Translations under genes and position numbers: made by a program
Shown here: positions 8,166 through 16,057 of the stretch, one piece after another
Numbering within the stretch: position 1 is the stretch's first letter
How the letters are laid out: each line of letters begins with the position of its first letter
Source of the DNA: CALARM01 sp036746235
Lineage (GTDB): Bacteria > Vulcanimicrobiota > SpSt-956 > JAKJGF01
NCBI GenBank assembly: GCA_036746235.1
Contig: DAIOEN010000001.1
Span: 40,412-104,411, forward strand
Reading direction: 5' to 3'
Length of the DNA stretch: 64,000 bases
The notes under the pieces: generated by a model
What the model was told of the DNA's origin: nothing
The model's database searches: none
What the model saw: only the letters and a program-made list of their open reading frames with translations

Positions 8166-8284
8166 AAAGGAATGAATGCCTTATGAATTTTTCTATTACT
8201 CTCTTCTTCTTTATTATAAAATTTCTGTAAATATCTGAAGGCTGAAGAGTGGAATGGAACTGAACGAACATTTTCCTTCCTATG

Positions 8285-8512
8285 TCAGCGTTCTAATTCA
8301 CGTCTCTCTTTACGATACAATTTATAGGTTTCCATTTTTTGTAACACTTCGACAAATCCTTCATCTTTTTCCAATATTCTTAAGTCTTCTACACAATCTC
8401 CACCGGCTATATTCAGTAATATTAATGACAATAATAAAAGTGCAAAACTATAGTAAATAAAAAATCCAACTTTCTTGTTACATTTTGTTAACAAAAAAAT
8501 ATTGAAAGACAT
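8285..8512 (-). CDS. Possible small single-pass membrane protein
   Basis: 75 residues, no family recognised. The reading has a plausible protein composition: a short polar start, one strong hydrophobic segment (FIYYSFALLLLSLILLNIAGG, ~18-38) and a charged Glu/Lys/Arg-rich tail to the end. Against it: no ribosome-binding site, overlap with the promoter region of the 8572 gene, and the hydrophobic segment being encoded partly by a half-end of the inverted-repeat element. It could be a remnant or a chance ORF. Confidence 0.25.
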   Translation of the reverse strand: MSFNIFLLTKCNKKVGFFIYYSFALLLLSLILLNIAGGDCVEDLRILEKDEGFVEVLQKMETYKLYRKERRELER

Positions 8513-8530
8513 GACAGATTATTATATAAT
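8476..8530 (+). promoter_or_regulatory. Promoter and TGTTACA/TGTTAAC site of the second glycine-zipper gene
   Basis: TGTTACA-N3-TGTTAAC (8476-8492) followed by TTGAAA (8502-8507), 17 nt, TATAAT (8525-8530). It is a near copy of the region before 7606, so regulatory region and coding start were duplicated together. Confidence 0.7.
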
Positions 8531-8571
8531 TTTCTTTACTAAGATAAACTTAATATAAGGAGGAAGATTTT

Positions 8572-9048
8572 ATGAAGATTAATGGACAGAACTTACAGAC
8601 AACCGCTCAGTTTAATGTTGGCCAGAAAAAAGTTACCGGCGAAAATACTGTAAAAGATCAGATAGTTCTTGGAGAAAGCAAAGAGAAACCAGACTTTTTA
8701 AAAGGCCCAATGGTAAACCTCAAATCTATAAGCGGAGATTGTGCTGCAGGCAGTTCAATTGTAGGAGGCCTGGGAGGTCTTATTCTGGGAGGGATATCCT
8801 TTGCCGTGGGGAAGGAAATGGGAATAGGCGGAGTAATCGGAACGGTTGCTGTTAGCGCTATGTTAGCAGGTGTTATTAATGGTATTGCAGGAAATAATGA
8901 GTTCAGTCTGAAAGATTTTGCCAAAGGTGCAGGTGCTTTTGCAGTCACTACAGCAATACCGGGTATATGGGGACATGGCGGAGGAGTTGCAGTTTCTACA
9001 GCTCTTGGAGCAACATCTGCACTTATGCTGTCTTATACAAAAGAATAA
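8572..9048 (+). CDS. Small tagged glycine-zipper protein, full-length paralog
   Basis: 158 residues, no named family recognised. N-terminal 50 residues match the 7606 product (KDQIVLGES at 28-36, PDFLKGPMVNLKS). Residues 57-105 are a long glycine-zipper region (GGLGGLILGGISFAVG, GIGGVIGTVAVSAMLAG); then NNEFSLKDFAKG and a second Gly/Ala hydrophobic stretch to the end (IWGHGGGVAVSTALGATSALML). It has no cleavable signal peptide. Such sequences can insert into or disrupt membranes, but that is inference. AAGGAGG is an ideal ribosome-binding site. It ends just before a strong bidirectional terminator. Confidence 0.75.
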   Translation: MKINGQNLQTTAQFNVGQKKVTGENTVKDQIVLGESKEKPDFLKGPMVNLKSISGDCAAGSSIVGGLGGLILGGISFAVGKEMGIGGVIGTVAVSAMLAGVINGIAGNNEFSLKDFAKGAGAFAVTTAIPGIWGHGGGVAVSTALGATSALMLSYTKE

Positions 9049-9073
9049 TTTTTTATAAAATTTATATAAATAT

Positions 9074-9111
9074 AAAAAACAGTGGCGAGGAGTGCCTTGC
9101 CACTGTTTTTT
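9074..9111. terminator. Strong bidirectional intrinsic terminator
   Basis: 17-bp stem (9074-9090 with 9095-9111, one G-T pair) around the loop AGTG, flanked by six A on the left and six T on the right. It serves both the 8572 gene and the convergent minus-strand EamA operon. Confidence 0.9.
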
Positions 9112-9125
9112 ATAACATAAAAACT

Positions 9126-10022
9126 TTATTTCAAAGCTACGGCAAATTCTTTATTTAAAAGCTGTGTTCTCTTTGTAACCTTTGCCATACGGATTCCTAT
9201 AATAACAAGAATTATACCTGCTATCTGAACGGCGCTGAGAGGTTCTTTTAATATAAGAGCCGCACAGATTATGACCAGAGGTCTCTGAAGAAGGCCTATA
9301 ACAGACATTCTTGTAGAACCCATAAAATATATGGCCATAAGAAAGCTGATATTGGCGATAGCAGCGGCAATGCCTATAATACTGCCTATAACCCATGTTT
9401 TTCCTGACATAGGCCACACGGTGGGCAGAAAAAACAATGCCACAATGGCATCCATTATAAACATATAGGTAGATACCTGCATGGGAGGAAAGTTTTTTGT
9501 AGCATCATCCAGTTGTGTACGATAAATAGTGGATACGGCAACAGAACCGAAAGCGCATAAAAGTCCTATTATATTGAAGGTCTGAGAATTTGATGTTCCT
9601 CTGTGTATTTCAATACTGAGTAAAATACCTGTAAAACAGAATAAAAAACCAATCCAGAATCTCTTAGAAAGTATTTCCTTACCGAGCATTTGATTTACAA
9701 TTGCCACAAAGGCAGGAGTGGCGGTAATAATTGTAATGACAACGACGGCAGTAAGATATTTCAATGCAACAAGGACAAGGCCGCATGTACTCATAAGAAG
9801 CAGTGCCAGCCATAAAAGACCGGCCGTATTTTTCCAGCCAATCCATCTGTATCTTTTGACAAGAGGTAGAACTACAATACCTCCTATAAGAAATCGCAGT
9901 ATAAGCAACTCATAAGGAGTTACAAAATATCTGTATCCTATCTTGGAAAGAACAGGTTCTATAGCAGATGAAACAACACATATAAATGCACATAAGAACG
10001 AATTAATATTTTTATTAAACAT
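9126..10022 (-). CDS. DMT-superfamily (EamA) transporter, last gene of a putative biosynthetic operon
   Basis: 298 residues, ten membrane helices in two EamA repeats. The N-terminal FLCAFICVVSSAIEPVLSKIGYRYFVTPYELLILRF and the GxxLxxxG-type end of the first half are typical. Its start overlaps the end of the ATP-grasp-like gene by 8 nt, so the two are translationally coupled. Coupling to biosynthetic enzymes suggests export of their product, but EamA proteins also import. It is distinct from the EamA protein at 4854. Confidence 0.87.
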   Translation of the reverse strand: MFNKNINSFLCAFICVVSSAIEPVLSKIGYRYFVTPYELLILRFLIGGIVVLPLVKRYRWIGWKNTAGLLWLALLLMSTCGLVLVALKYLTAVVVITIITATPAFVAIVNQMLGKEILSKRFWIGFLFCFTGILLSIEIHRGTSNSQTFNIIGLLCAFGSVAVSTIYRTQLDDATKNFPPMQVSTYMFIMDAIVALFFLPTVWPMSGKTWVIGSIIGIAAAIANISFLMAIYFMGSTRMSVIGLLQRPLVIICAALILKEPLSAVQIAGIILVIIGIRMAKVTKRTQLLNKEFAVALK

Positions 10023-11451
10023 AATATTTCTGCAGAGGCGGACAGGCTTCTGCCCCGATAACGGGAAGTATTATTCCTCCTCCTACGAGATTCATTTTCT
10101 TTACTTTTCCTTTTTCTTCCAGAACATTTGTCCTCGTAAGGGCCGTGCCTGTAAAGGCACCGTTTATATGATGGGGACAGAAATCATATTCGACTCTGTG
10201 GTTTATAAGATGTCCATCGTCATCTATATCGGTTACCCGAATGGTCGGATATGTTACCCTTTTCTGGAAGATAAAACCATCCTGTTCTGTTCTCTCTTTA
10301 ATTATACTTATCCATGATTTTTCACTGTGGGCAGCACCGAATTCCACACCTTTACCGAATCCTGCATCGGCAGGTTTTGTAATCCACAGATCTTTTTCTT
10401 TTATCACCGTTTCCGTCACCTGAGTCTCATATTTAAGGTTTACGGAATAGGGAACAATTTCTTTAATTATCCTGTCTTCTTCTTCTGAAAGACCTATCTC
10501 TTTGCGGCACTCTTCATTACTCAGGAGAGAAAAAACTTCCTTTGTCCTTGTGAGCCAGACCCTGGTGGCATTAATGATAAGATATTTATCGGGATTATGA
10601 CAGATTGTTTCATAATCTTTAATATTAAGACCTTCTTCTCTGTATTTCGTCATATACACGGAATTTCTCCATATCATATCTACTTCGTGATTGTCAAACA
10701 TTATCTTTTCACCGGACAGGCTTATTTCATAAGGGAAACAGACCTTAATGGAAAGTTTTTCACCATATTTTTCCCTGGCAAGTTCTTCACATATAAGAGC
10801 CATCTGTGGAAGGTCTATAAATTTAGGCAAATATCCATGTTCTATTACAAGGGCTATATTATGAGGAAATTTACCTGGATATCTGTAAGTATATTCATCT
10901 ACAAACCAGTTCAGGATATGATGGGCCAGAAGAACAGGCTGGTAAAAAAAGCCCAGCGAATTCAGGAAATGAGATGCCATCCTCTGGGAAACATCATAAA
11001 AATCAATAGCAAGAGGTGCAGCCTGATTGACTTCTATGATAGAAAATTCACCTGTAAAGAAATTCAAATATCCGTCAATCCTTCTATGACGTCTCCTTAA
11101 GGAATAATCTGATTCAAAGGTGCATTCTTCTACAAGATGCCTTCCTCCGGGAGTCAAAGAATTCATCAGACGATTATAGAGAGGGCCTCCCCTGTCACAG
11201 AGAATATGTTGTTCAAGTTTAATCAAACCATCTATGAAAATATCCAGTTTCCCTGTAACATTTTTTATTATGTCTTTCGTTACAATATAAGGTACGGGGA
11301 ATACGGTGACAGGCATGGGGTCACTCTTAAGTCTATCGTCTTTTATCTTATCATAGGTAGCAATTTTCTGGCATTCCCGGCAGATTCTCACAAGTTCTTC
11401 AGGAGGAGTTTCCTCCATGCATTTTATTAAGTTTTCATTTGTAAGTTTCAC
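10015..11451 (-). CDS. ATP-grasp-like ligase of unknown specificity
   Basis: 478 residues. The C-terminal third has LWITKPADAGFGKGVEFG (~349-366), a glycine-rich ATP-binding loop of ATP-grasp type, followed by GFIFQKRVTYPTIRV and, near the end, HINGAFTGTALTRTNVLEEKG. The middle has FSIIEVNQAAPLAIDFYD, like the substrate side of glutathionylspermidine-synthase or circularly permuted ATP-grasp proteins. Such enzymes join a carboxylate to an amine with ATP. No exact family name comes to mind. It lies between an ornithine-cyclodeaminase/SbnB-like gene and a coupled transporter, suggesting a small amino-acid conjugate. Confidence 0.6.
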   Translation of the reverse strand: MKLTNENLIKCMEETPPEELVRICRECQKIATYDKIKDDRLKSDPMPVTVFPVPYIVTKDIIKNVTGKLDIFIDGLIKLEQHILCDRGGPLYNRLMNSLTPGGRHLVEECTFESDYSLRRRHRRIDGYLNFFTGEFSIIEVNQAAPLAIDFYDVSQRMASHFLNSLGFFYQPVLLAHHILNWFVDEYTYRYPGKFPHNIALVIEHGYLPKFIDLPQMALICEELAREKYGEKLSIKVCFPYEISLSGEKIMFDNHEVDMIWRNSVYMTKYREEGLNIKDYETICHNPDKYLIINATRVWLTRTKEVFSLLSNEECRKEIGLSEEEDRIIKEIVPYSVNLKYETQVTETVIKEKDLWITKPADAGFGKGVEFGAAHSEKSWISIIKERTEQDGFIFQKRVTYPTIRVTDIDDDGHLINHRVEYDFCPHHINGAFTGTALTRTNVLEEKGKVKKMNLVGGGIILPVIGAEACPPLQKYYV

Positions 11452-11472
11452 AGATTGTACCTTTCTTTTAAA

Positions 11473-11600
11473 TCGTGATGCGTAATGCGTGACGCGTGAC
11501 GCGCAGGGTAAGCCTTCTCACGACTCACGACTCACTTTTTCTCACTTTTCACTTCTCACCGGTCACTGATAACTGGTCACTGATAACTGCTCACTGTTCA
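11473..11600. repeat. Heptamer repeat array 1
   Basis: Two blocks: GTGACGC-type units at 11473-11504, then CTCACGA / TTTTCAC / GGTCACT / TGATAAC-type 7-bp units from 11516 to 11600. The array lies between the ATP-grasp-like and cyclodeaminase-like genes and supplies the TGA stop (minus strand, 11598-11600) of the latter. The block GGGTAAGCCT(T/G)CTCAC also occurs in the array at 16058. Confidence 0.8.
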
Positions 11601-12638
11601 GATCCATTTACATGATTTCCAGAGAGTAAGTTTAGTTCCAATTCCTTTTCTGATTGCTTCTTTATAAACTCTCCATGCCACAAGGCCATCTTCGAATGCA
11701 AGGCCGATAGGAGAAAAGAATATATTCTCATCACGGGACTGTCTTCCAGGCTTTTTCCCTGCGAGCACGGGAGCTATGTCTTCCACAATACTTTCCGGTA
11801 TGACTCCCTGAAATACTGCAAGAGCCAGAGTCTGAACTCCTCTATGTTTATTCTGTTCCCATATATCGGTAAATACCCTGTCCATGCGCTTCAGGAGTAT
11901 TGTTTCCGACTCATAACATCCTATATTTATAGCTGTAATACCTTTCTCCTTAACCCATTCCGCTTTCACAACAGGTTTATCCATATTAGGAAGACACGTA
12001 ACTATAAGACTGCAATCTTTTACAGCTTCCTCTGCCGTATCTACAGGCACAATATTGAGTCCTGTCCTTTCGCCCATTTCTTCAGCAAATCTATGTTTTG
12101 CCTCTCTTCTGGAATAAACCTTTACTTTTTTAAGACGCGGCAAAGCGAGTTGCAGACCGAGAAGCTGTGTTCTCATATTGACACCTGCTCCTACGAGTCC
12201 GATTTCTTCGGTTTCCAGGTCGGCAATTTTTTCTGCTACAATACGTGTAACTCCTCCCGTTCTTGTGGCGCTTATTACCTGTGCATCCATTACGCAGAGA
12301 GGGGTTTTGGTAACAGAATCAAAGAGTATCGTAAGTCCTGCAGCTCTGGGGAGTCCTATTTCCACATTGGGAGGCATAGCTCCCAGGATTTTACAGGAAT
12401 AAATTTCTTCTTCTCCGAGGTCCACACAGGCAGGAAGAAAATTTACAAGACCGGCTCTATGTTCATGATCTTTCTTTTTAATTTTCAATGATGTTTTCAG
12501 GGGCTGAACAATTCTATCTTCTAAAAGTAATTCAAACCCTCGCTTTACATCTTCCGATGCTTTATTTACATCATTTCCGCCGCAGGCTATTACATCTTCA
12601 AGGGAGAGAAACAATATATTTTTTTCGGGATATTCCAT
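11598..12638 (-). CDS. Ornithine cyclodeaminase / SbnB-like / mu-crystallin family dehydrogenase
   Basis: 346 residues. Family features: GLPRAAGLTILFDSVTKTPLCVMDAQVISATRTGG at ~97-131 (substrate site, conserved Arg/Lys region), then the NAD(P)-binding EEIGLVGAGVNMRTQLLGL and VKVYSRREAKHRFAEE. Members deaminate and cyclise ornithine to proline, reduce imines, or, as SbnB, release 2,3-diaminopropionate from an N-linked precursor. The gene is first in a minus-strand set with the ATP-grasp-like enzyme and the EamA transporter. GAAAGGAAT lies upstream of the ATG. The long leader from the promoter at 12724 includes four heptamer repeats. True proline synthesis is possible but less likely in this context. 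Confidence 0.82.
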   Translation of the reverse strand: MEYPEKNILFLSLEDVIACGGNDVNKASEDVKRGFELLLEDRIVQPLKTSLKIKKKDHEHRAGLVNFLPACVDLGEEEIYSCKILGAMPPNVEIGLPRAAGLTILFDSVTKTPLCVMDAQVISATRTGGVTRIVAEKIADLETEEIGLVGAGVNMRTQLLGLQLALPRLKKVKVYSRREAKHRFAEEMGERTGLNIVPVDTAEEAVKDCSLIVTCLPNMDKPVVKAEWVKEKGITAINIGCYESETILLKRMDRVFTDIWEQNKHRGVQTLALAVFQGVIPESIVEDIAPVLAGKKPGRQSRDENIFFSPIGLAFEDGLVAWRVYKEAIRKGIGTKLTLWKSCKWI

Positions 12639-12659
12639 TATATAGTATTCCTTTCTGTA

Positions 12660-12692
12660 TCGTGACGCGTGACGCGTGACGCGTGACGCGAA
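12660..12692. repeat. Heptamer repeat array 2
   Basis: Four near-perfect tandem GTGACGC units. On the minus strand they lie between the promoter at 12724-12752 and the ribosome-binding site of the cyclodeaminase-like gene, so they are transcribed as leader RNA. Confidence 0.85.
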
Positions 12693-12723
12693 GCAGAAAA
12701 ATTTTGTATATGATAATTTACAT

Positions 12724-12752
12724 ATTATAATCTACAGAAGAATTTATAACAA
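12724..12752 (-). promoter_or_regulatory. Promoter of the cyclodeaminase-like operon
   Basis: On the minus strand TTGTTA (12747-12752), 17 nt, TATAAT (12724-12729). The same pair of boxes and spacing occurs before sdhA. Confidence 0.65.
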
Positions 12753-12809
12753 TAAGTGAAATTACATTTTTATATTTGAAGGTTCAAATGGTTTGAGAGT
12801 TGAATATAG

Positions 12810-12970
12810 TGAAGGGTGAAAAGTGAAGAGTAAAGAGCGAAAGGTGAGTAGAGGCGAACCACTGTATTCGCCCTGTACCGGTAAAACACACATTACGCAT
12901 TACGCATTACGCATCACGCATTACACATCACGAACCACCCGTGACGCGTCACGATTATGCGTCACGATTA
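12810..12970. repeat. Heptamer repeat array 3
   Basis: Begins with six TGAAAAG-like units (12810-12852), then a small hairpin GGCGAA/TTCGCC, then CATTACG/CATCACG units (from about 12890) ending in GTGACGCGTCACG. With array 2 and the promoter it fills the 350-bp divergent gap 12639-12988; I see no gene there. Confidence 0.8.
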
Positions 12971-12988
12971 AAAAAAACGGAGTAGTCT

Positions 12989-14293
12989 ATGGAAGAAGAG
13001 AATTCACAGCAAAAAGCAGCAATCTACAATAAAACGGGCCTCAATCTGGCCAGACAGGAAAAATGGAAAGAGGCCATTGAAGCATACAAAAAAGCTATTA
13101 CCATATGCCCTGACTGTGCGAAATTCTATATTAATCTGGGGAAAGCCTATAACAGTATCGGAAGAGTCGATCTTGCCATCGAGCAGTGGCAGAAAGCGCT
13201 GGAACTGGACCCCCAAAAGGCTTCATCTCATTATGAAATAGAAGAAGGGCCGGAGATTTCTGTAGAAGAAATAAAAAAAGAAGGGATTGTATCAGATAAA
13301 CACATAGAAAAAGAGAAAAAAATAGAAGAAGAGAAAAAGAAAAAAGAAGCTCTGGAATATTTTAAAGCAGGTCTTGCCTGTTATGAAAACAAAAAAATCG
13401 AGGAAGCCGTCTCTTCATGGGAGCAGGCTCTTGAGCTTTACCCTGAATTTCTTGAAGTTCACTTGAATCTTGGCACTGCCCTGAAAGAACTTGACAGACA
13501 GGACAGAGCAAAATATCATTATAAAAAAGCAGTGGAGCTGAATCCCCTTGAAATGCTGGCCCATTATAATCTCGGCCTCTTATATTACCAGGAAGGAAAT
13601 TATTATGATGCCTGTGAAGAATATAAAAAATCACTGGACATATGTCCTTCTGACATAGATTCCCTTTATAATCTCGGCATGGCCTTTTACCATCAGGGAA
13701 AGCTCAAAGAAGGGGAGAAAGAATTTAAAAAAGTTCTGGAACTCGATCATTCCTACGGACTGGCCTATTATTCACTCGGTTTAATCTATGATGAACTGGG
13801 AAGGTTAAACTCTGCATCAACTCATTATCAGAAAGCACTCCTCTTAATGCCGGCTCATGGGGCCACTCACTATGAACTGGGAATTGTATATTTCAAAAAA
13901 AGAAATTTTGAATTTGCCCTGTCAGAATGGAAAAAAGCTCTGGAACTTGAACCGGACCATTACAGATCAGTCCACGGGAACATGGGGATTATATATGAAG
14001 AATTAAAAGAAGATGATAAGGCATGGAGAGAATATGAACTGGCAATAAAATATAATCCTTCTGATGCAAACTCTCTTTTCAGACTCGGTGTATTGATGAT
14101 AAGAGAAGGTTTATATGAAGATGCACTGGCACTTTTAAATGAAGCCATAAATTTGGAAAAACATGGAGACCTGGCAGATAAAGCCCGTGAGTATATCGAA
14201 ACAATTAATAAAATAATTAAAGAAGAAGAGGAAAGCTCTGACGAGGATGGTAAAGAAGAAGAGGGCAGTGAAGAAGTGAAAAGTGAAAAGTGA
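12989..14293 (+). CDS. TPR-repeat protein
   Basis: 434 residues, cytoplasmic (no signal). About nine tetratricopeptide repeats with the W-LG-Y-A-P pattern: one pair at ~5-75, a Lys/Glu-rich charged linker at ~85-122 (likely single helix), then a continuous run at ~125-405 (YNLGLLYYQEGNYYDACEEYKKSLDICP and similar). It ends in an acidic tail. TPRs form a superhelical scaffold for protein-protein contacts; no catalytic domain is present, so the role is unknown. CGGAG is 7 nt before the ATG. The last codons, EVKSEK and the TGA stop, are made of GTGAAAA heptamers, so the current C-terminus was set by repeat expansion. Confidence 0.85.
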   Translation: MEEENSQQKAAIYNKTGLNLARQEKWKEAIEAYKKAITICPDCAKFYINLGKAYNSIGRVDLAIEQWQKALELDPQKASSHYEIEEGPEISVEEIKKEGIVSDKHIEKEKKIEEEKKKKEALEYFKAGLACYENKKIEEAVSSWEQALELYPEFLEVHLNLGTALKELDRQDRAKYHYKKAVELNPLEMLAHYNLGLLYYQEGNYYDACEEYKKSLDICPSDIDSLYNLGMAFYHQGKLKEGEKEFKKVLELDHSYGLAYYSLGLIYDELGRLNSASTHYQKALLLMPAHGATHYELGIVYFKKRNFEFALSEWKKALELEPDHYRSVHGNMGIIYEELKEDDKAWREYELAIKYNPSDANSLFRLGVLMIREGLYEDALALLNEAINLEKHGDLADKAREYIETINKIIKEEEESSDEDGKEEEGSEEVKSEK

Positions 14294-14333
14294 GCAGGTT
14301 TACCCTACCCATCACGCATTACGCCGCATCACC
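14276..14333. repeat. Heptamer repeat array 4, entering the TPR gene
   Basis: GTGAAAA units start inside the TPR coding sequence and provide its TGA stop; CATCACG/CATTACG units follow. GTGAGCAGGTTTACCC is close to the reverse complement of the GGTAAGCCTGCTCAC block of array 5, so the cassette occurs in both orientations. Confidence 0.8.
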
Positions 14334-14337
14334 CCAG

Positions 14338-15267
14338 TTACTTCACCGGAGTCGGAGTTTCCTCTTTATCTTTCAATGTAGAAAGTTTCTTAATCGCATC
14401 TCTGATAGAAGCATAATCGCTGTCTTTAGCTTCAATATAACCATCCACTCTCAATATTTTCCTCAAATCTGTGGTTTCAGTTGATTTACCTATGTCCAGG
14501 AAAGCAGCTTTGATTTTTTTCACATCTTCCTCCGGTAAATCACTTCTGACTATAAAACAGCTTATAGGTATATCATCTGTTTCCATTATAACAGAGAGAT
14601 CTTTCTGATATTTCTGTGCTTCCGGCGAGTCAAAGACAAAGCTCGACACAACTCCTCCGTCAACATAGCCATTATAAATAGAAATAATCGATGATAGATG
14701 GTCATCAAGGAAAACAACGTGGGAAAAATAATCTTCAAGTTTTGTTACTCCAAGGTCGGCCATCATTACCCTTGGGAAAAGATAACCGGATGTAGATTGT
14801 TTATCTACGAAAGCAAATTTCTTACCTCTTAGATCATCAAAATTCTTCAGGCCGCTGTCTTTCCTTACTACAATAAAACTTTTATACGTATCTTTACCTT
14901 TTTCCACTGTTTTAACGACAGGAATTACATTCAGTTCCTCTTTTAATTTTACATAAATAAATCCGCTTACAGAACCGATATGAGACTCTTTTTTTTCAAA
15001 GGCTTCAATAATGTTTCTATAATTTTTCCTTTCATCAACTTCAATATTTATGCCTGTTTTATTGGAGAGATAATCTCCAAGGGCCTGCCATCTTTCAACC
15101 ATATAATGTTTGCCACCGCCTGCTATATAAACCATCTTCAATGAATGTCCGGCCTTAGCGGATGGCTTCGGAGTTAATAAAGAATGATGGAGCACATTAT
15201 GATCTTTCTCTCTGCATCCTGTAATAAATAATGAAATCAGTAAAAAAAATAGAGATAATTTTTTCAT
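14338..15267 (-). CDS. PhnD-like phosphonate/phosphate-type substrate-binding lipoprotein
   Basis: 309 residues from the ATG at 15267. MKKLSLFFLLISLFITGC is a lipoprotein signal (lipobox ITGC). The rest is a type-2 periplasmic-binding fold of the PhnD/SsuA group: YMVERWQALGDYLSNKTGI, VVRKDSGLKNFDDLRGKKFAFVD, STSGYLFPRVMM, GYVDGGVVSSFVFD. In PhnD these bind oxyanions or phosphonates for an ABC importer, but no permease or ATPase is nearby, so it may be an orphan receptor or signalling partner. The start is chosen because it gives the signal peptide; a longer reading adds 20 residues inside rsmG. Eight nt separate it from the rsmG stop. Confidence 0.85.
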   Translation of the reverse strand: MKKLSLFFLLISLFITGCREKDHNVLHHSLLTPKPSAKAGHSLKMVYIAGGGKHYMVERWQALGDYLSNKTGINIEVDERKNYRNIIEAFEKKESHIGSVSGFIYVKLKEELNVIPVVKTVEKGKDTYKSFIVVRKDSGLKNFDDLRGKKFAFVDKQSTSGYLFPRVMMADLGVTKLEDYFSHVVFLDDHLSSIISIYNGYVDGGVVSSFVFDSPEAQKYQKDLSVIMETDDIPISCFIVRSDLPEEDVKKIKAAFLDIGKSTETTDLRKILRVDGYIEAKDSDYASIRDAIKKLSTLKDKEETPTPVK

Positions 15268-15274
15268 AATCTGT

Positions 15275-16039
15275 TTATTCCTTTCCCTGATAATGGCCTC
15301 CCAGAGGCCTTTTGAGAGGAATACCATTTCTTCTGGGATATTTCACAGGAGTGGGAGAAATCTTCTTTATGATTATTAATCTCTTCTCACTGCTTTCATA
15401 TGGTAACCTGACAGATTTTATATCCAGAATTTCTCCTCCCAGTGTCTTCAGAGCATATGCCGACATATCAATTTCTTCTGAATACTTCTTTCCTTTCTGG
15501 GCAATAAAGATACCTTCCATTTTTATGAAAGGAAGCACATATTCAAGTAACACAGGAAGTCCTGCTACGGCTCTGGCAAAGGCCACATCAAACTTCTCAC
15601 GGAATTCACTGTTCTGTCCGAAATCTTCCGCACGCCCCTGATGGACATAAACATTATTTAAAGATAACCTGTTAATTAAGTTCTTAAGAAATTCTACTTT
15701 CTTCCCCGTAGCTTCCAGTAAATGTAAATTCATAGTATCTTCGACAATCTTCAATGGAAGTCCAGGGAATCCTCCTCCTGTTCCAATATCTATTACTTTT
15801 TTACCTGCCAGGCCAACCGCCTGAAAACAGACCAGGGAATCAAGAAAATTTTCTCTTATTATATCTACCGGAGAAACATGAGCAGTAATATTAATTTTTG
15901 CCTCCATTAATTCCATAAGATATACAGAAAATTTCTCTATTGCCCTGGAATCCAGAGTAAATCCTGTTTCTATAAATTCATTGATATACTCGTTAATATA
16001 TCTGTTATACATATTCCTTACTATAACATTATTGACCAT
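15275..16039 (-). CDS. rsmG: 16S rRNA (guanine-527-N7) methyltransferase RsmG
   Basis: 254 residues. SAM-binding motif KVIDIGTGGGFPGLPLKI (81-98) is diagnostic of RsmG/GidB, preceded by NITAHVSPVDIIRENFLDSL and followed by FDVAFARAVAGLPVLLEYVLPF. It methylates G527 of 16S rRNA in the 530 loop, using S-adenosylmethionine. It is 20-40 residues longer than most homologs because of a basic C-terminal tail (YPRRNGIPLKRP). Starts at 16039 and 16012 are both possible. It forms a two-gene unit with the PhnD-like lipoprotein downstream. Confidence 0.93.
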   Translation of the reverse strand: MVNNVIVRNMYNRYINEYINEFIETGFTLDSRAIEKFSVYLMELMEAKINITAHVSPVDIIRENFLDSLVCFQAVGLAGKKVIDIGTGGGFPGLPLKIVEDTMNLHLLEATGKKVEFLKNLINRLSLNNVYVHQGRAEDFGQNSEFREKFDVAFARAVAGLPVLLEYVLPFIKMEGIFIAQKGKKYSEEIDMSAYALKTLGGEILDIKSVRLPYESSEKRLIIIKKISPTPVKYPRRNGIPLKRPLGGHYQGKE

Positions 16040-16057
16040 ATTGAGTCAATTGGTAAA

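Noticed and set aside
8254..8460. Plus-strand ORF in the 7972-8571 gap
   Set aside because: Low-complexity reading opposite a more protein-like minus-strand ORF, with no ribosome-binding site.
10597..11100. 167-codon ORF antisense to the ATP-grasp-like gene
   Set aside because: Aromatic-rich shadow composition; the minus-strand gene is coupled to its neighbour.
11844..12491. 215-codon ORF antisense to the cyclodeaminase-like gene
   Set aside because: Cys/Tyr/Phe-rich composition and no family; it is a shadow of a clearly recognised gene.
11473..12970. Heptamer arrays as CRISPR arrays
   Set aside because: Units are 7 bp, directly tandem, with no unique spacers and no cas genes.
14338..15360. 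Shared TPTPVK / SPTPVK motif in the PhnD-like protein and RsmG
   Set aside because: Only six residues, in low-complexity tails at different places; most likely chance.
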